From the NCBI GenBank assembly GCA_010094045.1, contig ML986585.1, positions 343,196 to 407,195 of the forward strand: a DNA stretch of 64,000 nucleotides. Reading direction: 5' to 3'. Under the pieces are notes generated by a model. The model was not told the DNA's origin, made no database searches, and saw only the letters and a list, made by a program, of their open reading frames with translations. Source of the DNA: Lojkania enalia. Taxonomy: Eukaryota; Ascomycota; Dothideomycetes; Pleosporales. A program made the translations under genes and the position numbers. This document shows positions 10,371 through 20,518 of this stretch, in pieces. How positions within the stretch are numbered: the stretch's first letter is position 1; the number at the start of each line of letters is the position of its first letter.

Positions 10371-13338
10371 ACGGAACCACTCTCTGCACTAGGCGTTGCT
10401 GCTAGTGTTGTTCAGTTTGTCGACTTCAGCAGCAGGCTAGTTCAGCGAGGTTACAGGATCTATTGTCGCGTATCAGGGAGCATCAATTGCTGAGGCAAAT
10501 ATTGATGTATTGAAGGAGGGTAAGTGGCCTGCCTAGCTAGAGGCTGGCAATGGCGAGACTAGATAGGCCTGAAAACAGACCAACTATAATAGGATAGTAA
10601 AACACGTGACATCTATCGACCAGAAGATGGAGGTCTTCTCAATCGGGACCGCAAAAGCATCGCTGTAAATATATCTACACTAATGAATGAACTACAGAGT
10701 TCCCTCCGAATCCGGAGACCTAATGAGCGTCTCACTCCGTCAGAGAGAGAGCTACGACAACTCTATAAAGAGTGTAACAGCCTTGCAAACGACCTATTAC
10801 AGGCTATACAGAAACTTAAAACGACCCACAGACGTCGCACATGGGCGCATTTCTTGAGGCTCTCTCTACAATTTGGAATGAAAACGCCATCTTAGATACA
10901 TATGCGAACATACAAAAACTTCGAGAGCGCCTAGTTTTGGCTATCTTGGCTTCAATTCGGTATGAACCCCTCCAGACTTACGCATGACCATATACTAAAT
11001 TTGCAAAGCGAGCAAGTAATTGTAGCATGCCGTCAACAGCAATCAGCAGCGTCTCGGACGGAGACCGAAATCAGGGAACTTCGAAATCTCGGCTGCAAGT
11101 TCCTTTTACAATCCAAATCCGATTTTAGAAGATGGGAGCGAGATCTTATCGACGCCATATATAGTGGCCACAACTCGGTGCGAAGCGGGTGTGATCCTGC
11201 AGGCATTTCCTCACGGCTGTCGAGCGAAGTTGACAAGAGCAAGACAAGTCAATTTGTCGATATCATTCTTAAGACACTTCAATATCCCAGCATGATAGAT
11301 CGACACAAAAATATAGCTGAAACACACAAAGCCACGTTCGAGTTTATATTTTAAGATACAGAAGTCAGCGATGAGTCCTGGACCAGTTTCTCCGATTGAC
11401 TTAAGAAAAATACATCACTCTACTGCATAGCTGGAAAGGCTGGATCAGGAAAGTCTACGTTAGTGAAGTATCTCTTCGAGAACTCACGGACGTGTTCGAA
11501 ACTTGGAGTTTGGTCGGGCTCGAAGCCATTGACGCTAGCCGCATTCTTCTTTTGGGGTGCTGAGACCCCACTACAAAAGTCCAAAGAAGCCTTGCTCCGT
11601 TCGCCCCTATCTCAGGCGCTAATCAACTGTGGGGACCTAGTCACTCGTATTTCCTTCGAAAGATGGGAGTCATATAGCTTGTTTGATACAGGTATTGAAC
11701 GCTCCTGGTCATGGGTGGAACTTCGCCAGGCTTTTCGCCTACTGATAAAAGAAGCCTGTTCTAGCAAAAGGTTCTGCTTCCTAATCGACGGCTTATACGA
11801 ATTTGATGGCCACCTCTCAGATCTGGTTGCTCTTCTTAGAGAATGCACTTCATCTCCAGATGTCAAATTCTGCGTCGCAAGCCGGCCCTGGGTCATTTTC
11901 GAAGATGCTTTCCACAACGTCCCAAGCCACAAGTTACAGTATCTCACCAGCTCCGGAATTCAAATTTATATCTCGGCTCATCTCTCCGAGAATCCCGCTT
12001 TCAACGAGCTTCATAAACCGGAACCGGAATACGCTAGCAACTTGATCTAGCAAATAGTTACAAAATCTTTTGGCGTATTTCTCTGGATCTCTCTTGTTGT
12101 TCGAGCCTTACTATCTGACCTCACGAATGGAGATAGATTGTCTGATCTCCAGAGAACGCTAGATTCACTCCCGGTGAAACTCGAGGACCCTTTTTGCAGA
12201 ATTCTAGATAATCTCGATCCTCGATATATGGAGCATGCTGCTAAGCTCTTCCAGATTATACATGCAAGTGGTAATGCTCCTACACTTTGTGTCTTTCATT
12301 TGCCGATGAAGAAGGCGAAGATCTCGCCATCGAGCAAGAAATTAAGCCCTTAAGAAATTCAGACTTGTTGTATAGAGCTCAAACAATGAAGTGCCGAGTC
12401 AATAGTCGATGTAAGGGTTTACTGGAAGTTTCGAAAGTCGTCAAAGTGTACGATTCCTCTTCGCGGATGCTCACCCTTGCTGAATCAACTCTTAATCCTG
12501 CCAACTCAAGCTTACAATCTCCCGATATTTTCTCTCAGATGAAAATCCACATCCTGCGTTCGCGAAAGTGGAATATCTTCACCGCACAGTCAAGGACTTC
12601 CTAGAGAGCGATGCCGTCTGGTCTCAAATCATAGCTGCTACCGGAGTAGAGTTTAATCCTTACGTTTCTCTATGCCGGTCCTACCTTTCACAGCTAAAAT
12701 TTTTGCCAAGTTTTGCCTCGAAAGAAGTTTTTGTGAGGGAGCTTTTGGATCTTGCTACTTGGTGTTTGCAAAATGCTGGAGAGGCAGAACCCACTACCAA
12801 GAAAGCACAGATCCGAATCTTAGATGAACTCAACCGCACGGCGTCTGCTCTGCATGATTCCTGGCCAAACCCACATGCATCTGATTTCCTTGCTCTCGCG
12901 GTACAATGCCAACTCCAACTATATGTTAAATCCGAGTTGTACGTTGGATATGAATCTGTGAATTCCCTCTTGAAAATTTCAGTTTTAGGCTACAAGGGTT
13001 TCGGATCGCTCCATGATAGGCCAATATGCCGACAGAGACAACCAAGTGTTGAAATGGTCTAACTTCTACTCGAGTATGGTTGCGACCCAAACAAATACTG
13101 GGAAGACATCTTGGACAGTGCGCCTCGACAACCAGTTAATAATAATCAGTTGTGGTTGGATATATTTCAACTTTTCTTGAATCACGGTGCCAATCCATGG
13201 GTTAACAAGATCGACTTTCCGGTCCTGCAGTACAAGAAAATCGCGAATATGATTAGAGGAAAGAAGAGGTGGTATCATGTCCCTCAGTTTATTGTGAGTG
13301 TAATGAAGCAGAAGAGACTAATTGGACCCAGAATATGA
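10371..13338 (+). pseudogene. NACHT-domain (NLR-like) pseudogene
   Basis: Remnants run in order through one gene. An N-terminal leader around 10371-10450 reads EPLSALGVAASVVQFVDF with ACG where ATG is expected. The piece YQGASIAEANID follows in another frame, then an intron-like GTAAGT at 10510. A linker includes PSMIDRHKNIAETHKATFE, and an intact P-loop GKAGSGKST lies at 11433-11459. The NACHT body has FLIDGLYEFDG and VKFCVASRPW, followed by LLSDLTNGDRL, YLHRTVKDFLES and a C-terminal LLLEYGCDPN. In-frame stops at 11352 (TAA), 11398 (TGA), 12048 (TAG) and 13060 (TAA) sit where Gln or Trp codons are expected, and there are frame changes near 10460, 12285 and 12565. This is the P-loop NTPase class that in fungi acts as NOD-like receptors in heterokaryon incompatibility; this copy cannot make a full protein. 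Confidence 0.85.
10457..10612 (+). repeat. Inverted repeat copy A (NACHT 5' part)
   Basis: About 155 bp spanning the exon end (AEANIDVLKEG) and the start of the following intron of the NACHT pseudogene. It matches, in reverse complement, 17258-17412 at roughly 85-90% identity by eye, mostly with transition differences, up to a shared CACGTGAC end. Confidence 0.85.
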
Positions 13339-14112
13339 AGATAAGACAGGATTTGATGAGGTCGACATCCATACAGGCTACGGAACTACTCTCGGTCATC
13401 CCAATATTCCACTATTTATGATTCTTCTCTAAAGAAGGGTCTACGAAACCATTCCCATTTACAACAATGAGCATTTCTGGAATTAACCAAGTTATAGTTC
13501 TACGAGCTTATGTAGTCGTGCTCGCTATTTTCATACGTGTATCAGCAGACAACAATCCCCATACCTGCCCTATTTCCTATATTTTCAAAGGCCAAAGGAG
13601 CGGTTCAAGTAAAAATTCATTCGTAAAATATTGTCAGAGGTCAGGACTGAAGATATGCTATTAACAGATCAGATCACATTGCTTTCAGGTTGCCTGCCGT
13701 GCTTCTAGGCTCAGATTTTGAAAAGCATGTCTCCAACGTTCCACACTGCTCTGAGATGCCAACAGCCATAAAGGTAATCGCTCTGAATAAAGCTGTTGAT
13801 CTTGAGTGACGCGCGCAACGAGGAACACAATTAGGCACTTACCAAATGCACCTCTTGGCGGCGCTTCGTGCCCCGCAGTAACTCTAGTTGCTTTTTACAG
13901 CCTTGTCGACATCATGACCAGTGTATCCTGTGATCAATTTCATATTATCAAGTGGCCTTCACCAAAATATATCGAATCCGCTTACTAACTATTCGCCTTT
14001 CTGATCTACCCTTTGAGTCTCAATTCACTCTTTGCCGAGCAGGAAAGAGCGCCGCATCCCAACTGATTTCTCTAAGCCGCGCATTAGGTCTTTCCTGACC
14101 AGTCAAACACAT
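13339..14112. other. Gap between NACHT relic and HET gene
   Basis: Short frames only (for example 13467-13664 and 13806-13988, plus), without recognisable domains. The part next to 14112 is the promoter of the HET gene. Confidence 0.4.
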
Positions 14113-16059
14113 ATGATGGCTAGATTCCAGTACAACACACTTCCTCTCGGTGAGGACGAGATTCGTCTCCTCAAGCTGCTCCCCGAGTCGATGCCTAGCA
14201 CCTTTCAGCCCGTCAAGACCGAGTTGATTAGGTGCAATATCGACAGACCGCCTACATTCAAGGCTCTCTCATATATGTGGGGTGATGAAGATAACCGGAG
14301 GGACATTGAAGTCGGCGATGCGATGTTGTCTATTACAGCAAGTCTCGATATGGCCCTTCGTGCCCTGCGCTCTCAGACCGAGCAGGTTTTATTCTGGATC
14401 GACCAAATCTGTATCAATCAAAATGACACTGCAGAGAAAAATCTGCAAATACCCCTCATGACCAGAATTTACACTATAGCCATCCAAACCGTCGGATGGA
14501 TTGGACCTGCTTGTTCGGACATCGACGTTGCTTCAGTCGTGAGCAGCCTCGATGACATTGGTGTCAGGGGCCGTCAAGTTGGCCTAGAGAGCGTAACAGC
14601 CGAACAATGGCGTTTATTGTATACCAATGAGTTGGAAAATGCGTTTGGAACGACATACGCTACAATCGATGACATTAGAGACAAGCTTCAGTATCAATTG
14701 AAGGAGATGGGAGACCTTCAATCTCTGCCTCATATCAAGGGAATGGCCTGGTTCTTCGGAAGTCAGTACTTCCAACGAGGATGGATACAACAAGAGATTG
14801 CGATACCGGAGAAATTGGTATTCAGGGTGGGCCATGTAGAAATTGATGCCGACAAGCTTGTGGCAGCAGCCTTGCTGCTCGAGCTTTACAACCACCATAC
14901 TAGCAGGCCGCTTAGATCCCAAGCAACATCCCAGACAGACGAAATGATTCAAAGCATAGAATCTATGTTCACATCTCTCCACAACAATATTGTCCCATGT
15001 CTAGCCATCCGTCGTCAATACCAACTATCAAACGAAGAGCGGTACTTCAACCTAGCTTCCATTCTAAGAAAGTACAGCAAGTTGACGTTTGGGCGAAATA
15101 TGGATAGAGTTTATGGCACTCTCGGTCTGGCGAGAGACGTTAAGCAGCTTGGTCTACAGGTCAATGTAGATTTACCGTGGGATATCATATTCACAGATAC
15201 AGCAAAGCGAATAATCCAGACGGAAATTACGGACGACAACTGGCGGAGCGGTGTTAATTTTATGGCACTTTGTAACTTCCCCAAGACTAATGCCAAGTTG
15301 CCATCTTGGGTCCCGGACCTAACTAGCATTGGGAGCTTGATGACCTTAGCAGAAGCGACAATGAACTTCTCGGCTCAGCCTTTCAACGCCTCCCGCGGAT
15401 TCGGCCAGCATAGCACTCAACAGTCTCTCAAACCATACGCTGTTTCTTGTAGTGGCATCACTATTGATACCATAATGAAGGTTGGACGTTGTTGGCCCGT
15501 ATCGCCTTCAGGTGAGAAAACGCTCGAGGGCGGCATAAAAACCATAATCTCAGATATCGGGGAATTCGCCAAAAAATCTATAGCTATTGTCACATCAGAC
15601 AATAACTCACGACATCCACACCGGTCAGATCAGGCCAAGCTGTCAGAAGCAGCATGGAGAGTTCCGATTCTAGATCAAGAGTTTGGAGGAAACGCGGTGG
15701 CAAATCGCCGTGCCACGAATTATAGTTTTCAAGGATATAATGCGATCATGACGATGTATGGTAATAAGAATGCATTCATAAGCTATAAGACTGGAGTCGA
15801 GCCGCTTAAGTCTCGACGTCCGTTCCTCGGCGGAAGTGGATTTGTGGGTATTGGTCCTGTCGGAATTCAGACCGGAGATATTGTGTGTGTACTTCGTGGT
15901 GGGAGGTTTCCGTTCGTTCTTCGAAAAAAAGTGCCCGCGGCTAGTGCTATTGGTTCAATATCGGAGTTTGAACTTGTTGGGGAGGCTTATTGCCATGGCA
16001 TCATGGACGGCGAAGCACTCCAAATGGGCATGGCAATCGAGGAGTTCACATTAGTATAA
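14113..16059 (+). CDS. HET domain protein
   Basis: One uninterrupted exon, 648 residues. The heterokaryon-incompatibility (HET) domain starts about residue 48 with FKALSYMWGDEDN, continues with FWIDQICINQNDTAEK near 94-108 and then RIYTIAIQTVGWIGPA, which are the three hallmark blocks of the family. The C-terminal 400 residues look like the usual poorly conserved tail and show no second domain. HET proteins trigger or take part in cell death after fusion of unlike strains. It is intact although it lies between a broken NACHT gene and an inverted NACHT fragment. The ATG at 14113 is the first in frame; 14116 also fits. Confidence 0.9.
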   Translation: MMARFQYNTLPLGEDEIRLLKLLPESMPSTFQPVKTELIRCNIDRPPTFKALSYMWGDEDNRRDIEVGDAMLSITASLDMALRALRSQTEQVLFWIDQICINQNDTAEKNLQIPLMTRIYTIAIQTVGWIGPACSDIDVASVVSSLDDIGVRGRQVGLESVTAEQWRLLYTNELENAFGTTYATIDDIRDKLQYQLKEMGDLQSLPHIKGMAWFFGSQYFQRGWIQQEIAIPEKLVFRVGHVEIDADKLVAAALLLELYNHHTSRPLRSQATSQTDEMIQSIESMFTSLHNNIVPCLAIRRQYQLSNEERYFNLASILRKYSKLTFGRNMDRVYGTLGLARDVKQLGLQVNVDLPWDIIFTDTAKRIIQTEITDDNWRSGVNFMALCNFPKTNAKLPSWVPDLTSIGSLMTLAEATMNFSAQPFNASRGFGQHSTQQSLKPYAVSCSGITIDTIMKVGRCWPVSPSGEKTLEGGIKTIISDIGEFAKKSIAIVTSDNNSRHPHRSDQAKLSEAAWRVPILDQEFGGNAVANRRATNYSFQGYNAIMTMYGNKNAFISYKTGVEPLKSRRPFLGGSGFVGIGPVGIQTGDIVCVLRGGRFPFVLRKKVPAASAIGSISEFELVGEAYCHGIMDGEALQMGMAIEEFTLV

Positions 16060-17257
16060 TTTTTGCTTTCTTTCTCACGAACTGATGCACAAGCTCTATT
16101 TCAATCAAGGTTTGATGGCTGTTGTAAAGCGTAACTGGTTAGTCGAGATAGATTTAAAATACTCTACCAGTTAATATAAATGAAATCAAGCGAGTATAAA
16201 GATATTTCTACTTAGAGTAACGATGTTTCTGTCGAGCTTTAGATTCGGAGTACTGAGTTCATATTTTCTAAGCTTGTTAGTACCTTCATCGGGAGATCAT
16301 AGGCCTATTCATTCAAGTTTCATGTTCAGGATGGCCCGGAAGCTCACACGATGTCATGCACTTCGCCAGCCCCATGGAGAGTAATGTAGACGAGTAATGC
16401 GAAGTTCCCGTCCGTCCCTAGTGCAGCCATATGTCAGGACGACAATATAGAGTCCATGTCAGATTACAACACCTTATCTTACTCTCTCTACTTAACAAGC
16501 AGTGGCTTATGAGGAATCTTACAAAATTCCTTCTGTTCTCACGATATGGATCTTGAGTTGCATTCAGAGAATTACATTAGACGAGATAAATTGGAGTTCA
16601 TTGCTCTTTCGGCCGGTTCGGAGCGAAACGTGCCCTACGTCTTCGACTCAGAGTACTTCAAGTTATGCGTGTATAGGGGGGATTAAGTTTGCGACTATAC
16701 TATGGATTGAATTGACTGATGGAATTTTTACGGCAGGGGACTGGGCCATATCGTTGAGAATGGCCGATATGCATAGGCTACGGAAGAAATTGACGTTATT
16801 CCTGGATGATCGGGGGGATATATTCAAGCGAGTTCTTGTCTAGAATGAGTAGCGTTCTTAAAAGAACTTAAGGGTTTTCTCATTTAGTGCTGTAGTATAG
16901 TTAACATGGCAGACGTTGAAATCAGCCCAATTAGTGGATGTTTGATTTTTATACCTGCCCAGTTCGAATGAGTTTTGTTCATATTTTTGTTGGGAACAGC
17001 AAACTTGAAGAAAACTAAGAGTAGTAGTAATAGTCTTGCCTAAAGAGACAATTTTTATAAAATTTATTTTCCAGTTTTATTAGATATATATATGTAGTCC
17101 ATCCCTGTTTTCGTTATAGGAAGAAAACATCAGCAGGCTGAACGCCGCCATTGACTAGATTGAGTACATTTCAAATACGCAATATGCCCATACAACGTGG
17201 AAGCTCAGTTATCCATACAGTAAGGCAGATTCCCAGGTATCGGCGCCTATCAATTCT
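16060..17257. other. AT-rich stretch downstream of HET gene
   Basis: Includes the HET gene's 3' region. The longest frame (16502-16843, plus, 113 codons) has no family resemblance and I do not call it a gene. Confidence 0.4.
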
Positions 17258-17412
17258 GTCACGTGTTTCTACTATCCTGTTATAGATGGCCTGTTCTCAA
17301 GCCTATATAGTCTCGCTACTGCCAGCCTCTGGCCAGGCAGGCCACTTACCCTCCTTCAATCCATCAATATTTGCCTCAGCGATTGATGCTGCCTGATACG
17401 CGACAAATTCCT
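17258..17412 (-). repeat. Inverted repeat copy B (NACHT 5' part)
   Basis: Read on the minus strand this is EFVAYQAASIAEANID followed by an intact GTAAGT donor, matching 10457-10612 across both the coding and the intron part. In this copy the frame is open, unlike copy A. The match stops on both sides, so only a fragment was copied or survives. Confidence 0.85.
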
Positions 17413-19058
17413 TATTCGTTCAGTATCCCGAGCTTGTAGGGTCTTATGACCGCAACTTCCAGTATGATTTTGGGAAAACAATAAATGCCCTGTCAACATA
17501 TTTAACATGAGCTCGAGAATTAAAGGAAACTCAACATACCATGACTAGACACCTTAGGCCACATAGTCTTCCATACTCTACTTATATCCGATAATTCGAC
17601 AGCATTCAGCCCACCAGCACTCAGAGCTATCCCAAACGGAAGTGACCTAAAAGGAGGTTTGGACAGCTCTTTGAATTAACCAACATCGCTCAGCTATGCG
17701 CTACAAAGTAGCTAGTATAGCTGCGATCAGATCTAAGGTGCTTAGAGGGATCTATCGGGCATCCTTACGCCTTGTACAAATAGTACTAGAAACTGTTGTC
17801 ATCAAAGCTACTAGGTGGCAAAAGAAATTCCTCCGGACCATCCATAATGTATGTGTAGGGGCAGTCGATCTAAGGTATAAATGCTTCCTCCAGTTCTAGT
17901 GGCGTTGAGATCACGGTCGCATAAAATTCCATTTATTTCTTCCTTTTTCCAGGCATATGTCGTAGAATTTGCTTTGAAATTTCTGTACCGTAAGTTAATC
18001 AAACCGTTGTGATCACGGACTAGGATTTATGAGGTCGTCAGGTACTTCAATCCGGTAACCTTTCTTCCTTTGGCTTCCAAATAGCACACTGACTCATTCC
18101 TTCGTCCAAGTACCGTTTTGTACACTCTCCGCAGTCGATCTAGTCACATTCAAGGCGCCCGATGAGTAGATGTGACAGTGTTTGAAGGGTCTGAAACTTA
18201 TGTCTATCCACGAATATGTCATTGCTAACTATGACTAGTTTCAACTTGGGCAGTTTGGAGAGAGCTGCTAAAACTATAGCTGCATCGTACCTAATCCTTG
18301 TCTTAAACAGCTCCGGGATATCTAGTTTTCGGACCGTCGATATTCGATGCTTCATCAGAGTATACTGCTGCGGTCGGGAGACACGGGTTCACACCCTTCT
18401 CTCTCCTGGGTTGCATCAATGAGGCCAACTCCTTAATTCTAACGACATTCCAAACATATTGCGCAAAAACCGAGTGGTTGGAAATGCCCGTCAGCACCAG
18501 CAGACTATACGCATACAAATAGAATTAATGGTCGTGAAAAAAGCACTTGGCGAAGGCGCATTTTGACTTTGAACGGAGCGCGCGGCGCACCAACCGGGAG
18601 ACAAACCAGCTGGACGTATTCCCCCGATAATCTACGCAGGCATAAGCCCAATATGAGCGTACAATTGCCCCAGATTTAAGCCCGGTATAGTTCCAAAGCG
18701 GGTTATGGTAGTTGTGGAATTGTGAAGGGTGAGATTGTTGTTGCATTCTAGCAGTAAATATTATAGATTTTTATTGCATAATAGAAGGACCCGATAAAAC
18801 CCGTGAGAGCACAGTAATCGCCGCATGATCCGTCGCGTGGAGATAATGGTAAAAGGTAACTTGGGACACAATGACATGAGGACGGCGACTTCTTTTGTTG
18901 AATGACACGTGACTGCGCATTCACTGCTACGTCCGTTTGCTCGAGAGCCCTTTTTACCAGTCTCCAACCATTCCTCTTCCAAACCCACAAAAACTACACA
19001 ATTGCGCCACAAACCTAGAATTCTCGAGCTGGGTAGTCCGCTCGTTCTCTATCTAGCA
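17413..19058. other. Degenerate stretch with coding scraps
   Basis: On the minus strand about 17685-17555 reads FKELSKPPFRSLPFG then IALSAGGLNAVELSDIS and VWKTMWPK, which looks like a protein start region, followed by a GTGTCT donor and a TGACAG acceptor. I do not recognise the family. At 18140-18518 minus are two short frames with leucine-spaced residues (LSKLPKLKLVIVSND). None of these forms a complete gene. Confidence 0.35.
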
Positions 19059-19403
19059 ATGGGAATCGTCATTTTCCTCCCTGCTACTGTTTTTCTTGCG
19101 CTCGTGGCACTTTTCATAGTATCTTTTCTAGTCTATCGGCATCTTAGACGGAAAATTGAACAGCTCTCCATGCGTGTGGATGCCTTCGAGGAACGCGCGG
19201 TCTTACAACTTGCCCCATATATCGACACGGTCGCCGCGCCTCGCGACAATCTTCCGGACGACGACCTCTCCGAAGCGCTCAGTGCTGCCCTTTCTGAAAT
19301 CCACGCCGCGCTCGCTGCACTCCCGCCGGACATTTCGGAGCGGCTGGCTGCTCTTGAAATGACATTGACCGACTTATTGAGCACCGTCGGCGCGAAAAAG
19401 TAA
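19059..19403 (+). CDS. Small single-pass membrane protein, unknown
   Basis: An intronless frame of 114 residues. Residues 1-30 are strongly hydrophobic (a membrane anchor or signal-anchor), followed by basic HLRRKIEQ and a heptad-like helical stretch (LSMRVDAFEER, LSAALSEIHAALAAL, RLAALEMTLTDLL) that may form a coiled coil. I do not recognise it. The ATG at 19059 begins the hydrophobic segment; the frame is open further upstream to 18909. It may be a real small gene or a chance frame. Confidence 0.5.
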   Translation: MGIVIFLPATVFLALVALFIVSFLVYRHLRRKIEQLSMRVDAFEERAVLQLAPYIDTVAAPRDNLPDDDLSEALSAALSEIHAALAALPPDISERLAALEMTLTDLLSTVGAKK

Positions 19404-20518
19404 CGATTGAATGTTGAGTACTTGGTATCCAATGGATTGGGGCGCGGATTTTAGATTGAAGCAGGCATTTAACGGGTATTCGATGAGGTGCGGAGCGCCA
19501 GGAATGCTTTTAGACGGCACTTGCAGAATCAGAGGTGCTATCTAATAACTGAGTACCCAGGTGTTTGAATACGCTCCGGAAGAAGAAAACACTCTACGAA
19601 AAGACTAGCTCGGTGGTATGACATATGCTACATGGGCTTTGTACAACCGGAGCATGTAGATCAAATCTAACATGTTCGCCAACAGAAGTATGCCAACCCG
19701 ATCTGCCAATGATGAGATTAGGATTTTACATTCACTTGTTGTCTAACCGGAAGTAGTAAGGTACAGTTCCCCGTTATCAAATACTGAAGCACAGGGAAAC
19801 TCTATAAAAGTCGGCCTTGTTCTTCACCTGTACCTTTCACGAACTACTAGAAGCGAGACTCTACTAGGGCCTCAGTTTTAAGGATACGCAGGACCTGTCG
19901 AATATCCTCACCTTTCGACCTCAACTTAGTGTATGAGTATTAAGCATCCCCGGAAGTCCGAGAACCAGTGCACCAGCGACTCCAATGCGGATCATGGCGT
20001 CCATACGTGAAGATCAATTTTCTAAAGTTCTCTACAAGCTACCGCAGTCGATGTACTTAGCAACGTTGGCTACCAATTCGAACATGTTCTTTATCAATTT
20101 CTACGAAAGCTTGTCGCCCTCATAATCAAGTTGGACAACGGCAGCTTCCCTCTACAACAAATTCCGTGAATTGGAGTAACAGCTTTCACCATGAAACCAT
20201 GTGAATAATTTCAGCAAACATGGCCATGGTTAATGTATCGATAAATCCGGAGTCAACAGCAACCGCGCGTTGACTCACATGGCGTGGCGTGCGTCAAAGA
20301 AAAGGGCGCGAGGCTCGGTTGGAACTGCCGCATTAGTGCAATCCGCAGTCAATCACATTTCTGCATATCAGTCCCCGCAATTTTGAAGCTTCTATAAGAG
20401 GCCAAAAGACCCCCGCTACTGTTAATCTTCATCCCCAAGATTTGATATTCTCCGTACCAATTGACCGGCTAGTTTGTGGCTGGCCCCGTTGCAAGTTCCG
20501 CAATCAAACTCGCAAAGA
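19404..20518. other. Intergenic, promoter of MATE gene
   Basis: No supported gene. A TATA-like TATAAGAG at about 20393-20400 lies roughly 120 bp before the MATE start codon. The rest holds short frames without resemblance to known proteins. Confidence 0.4.

Noticed and set aside
14032..14112. Upstream extension of the HET protein frame
   Set aside because: It begins with a TTG codon. The first ATG in frame is at 14113, shortly before the HET domain.
16502..16843. 113-codon frame downstream of the HET gene
   Set aside because: No family resemblance, no splice continuation and AT-rich degenerate surroundings; a chance frame is the simpler reading.
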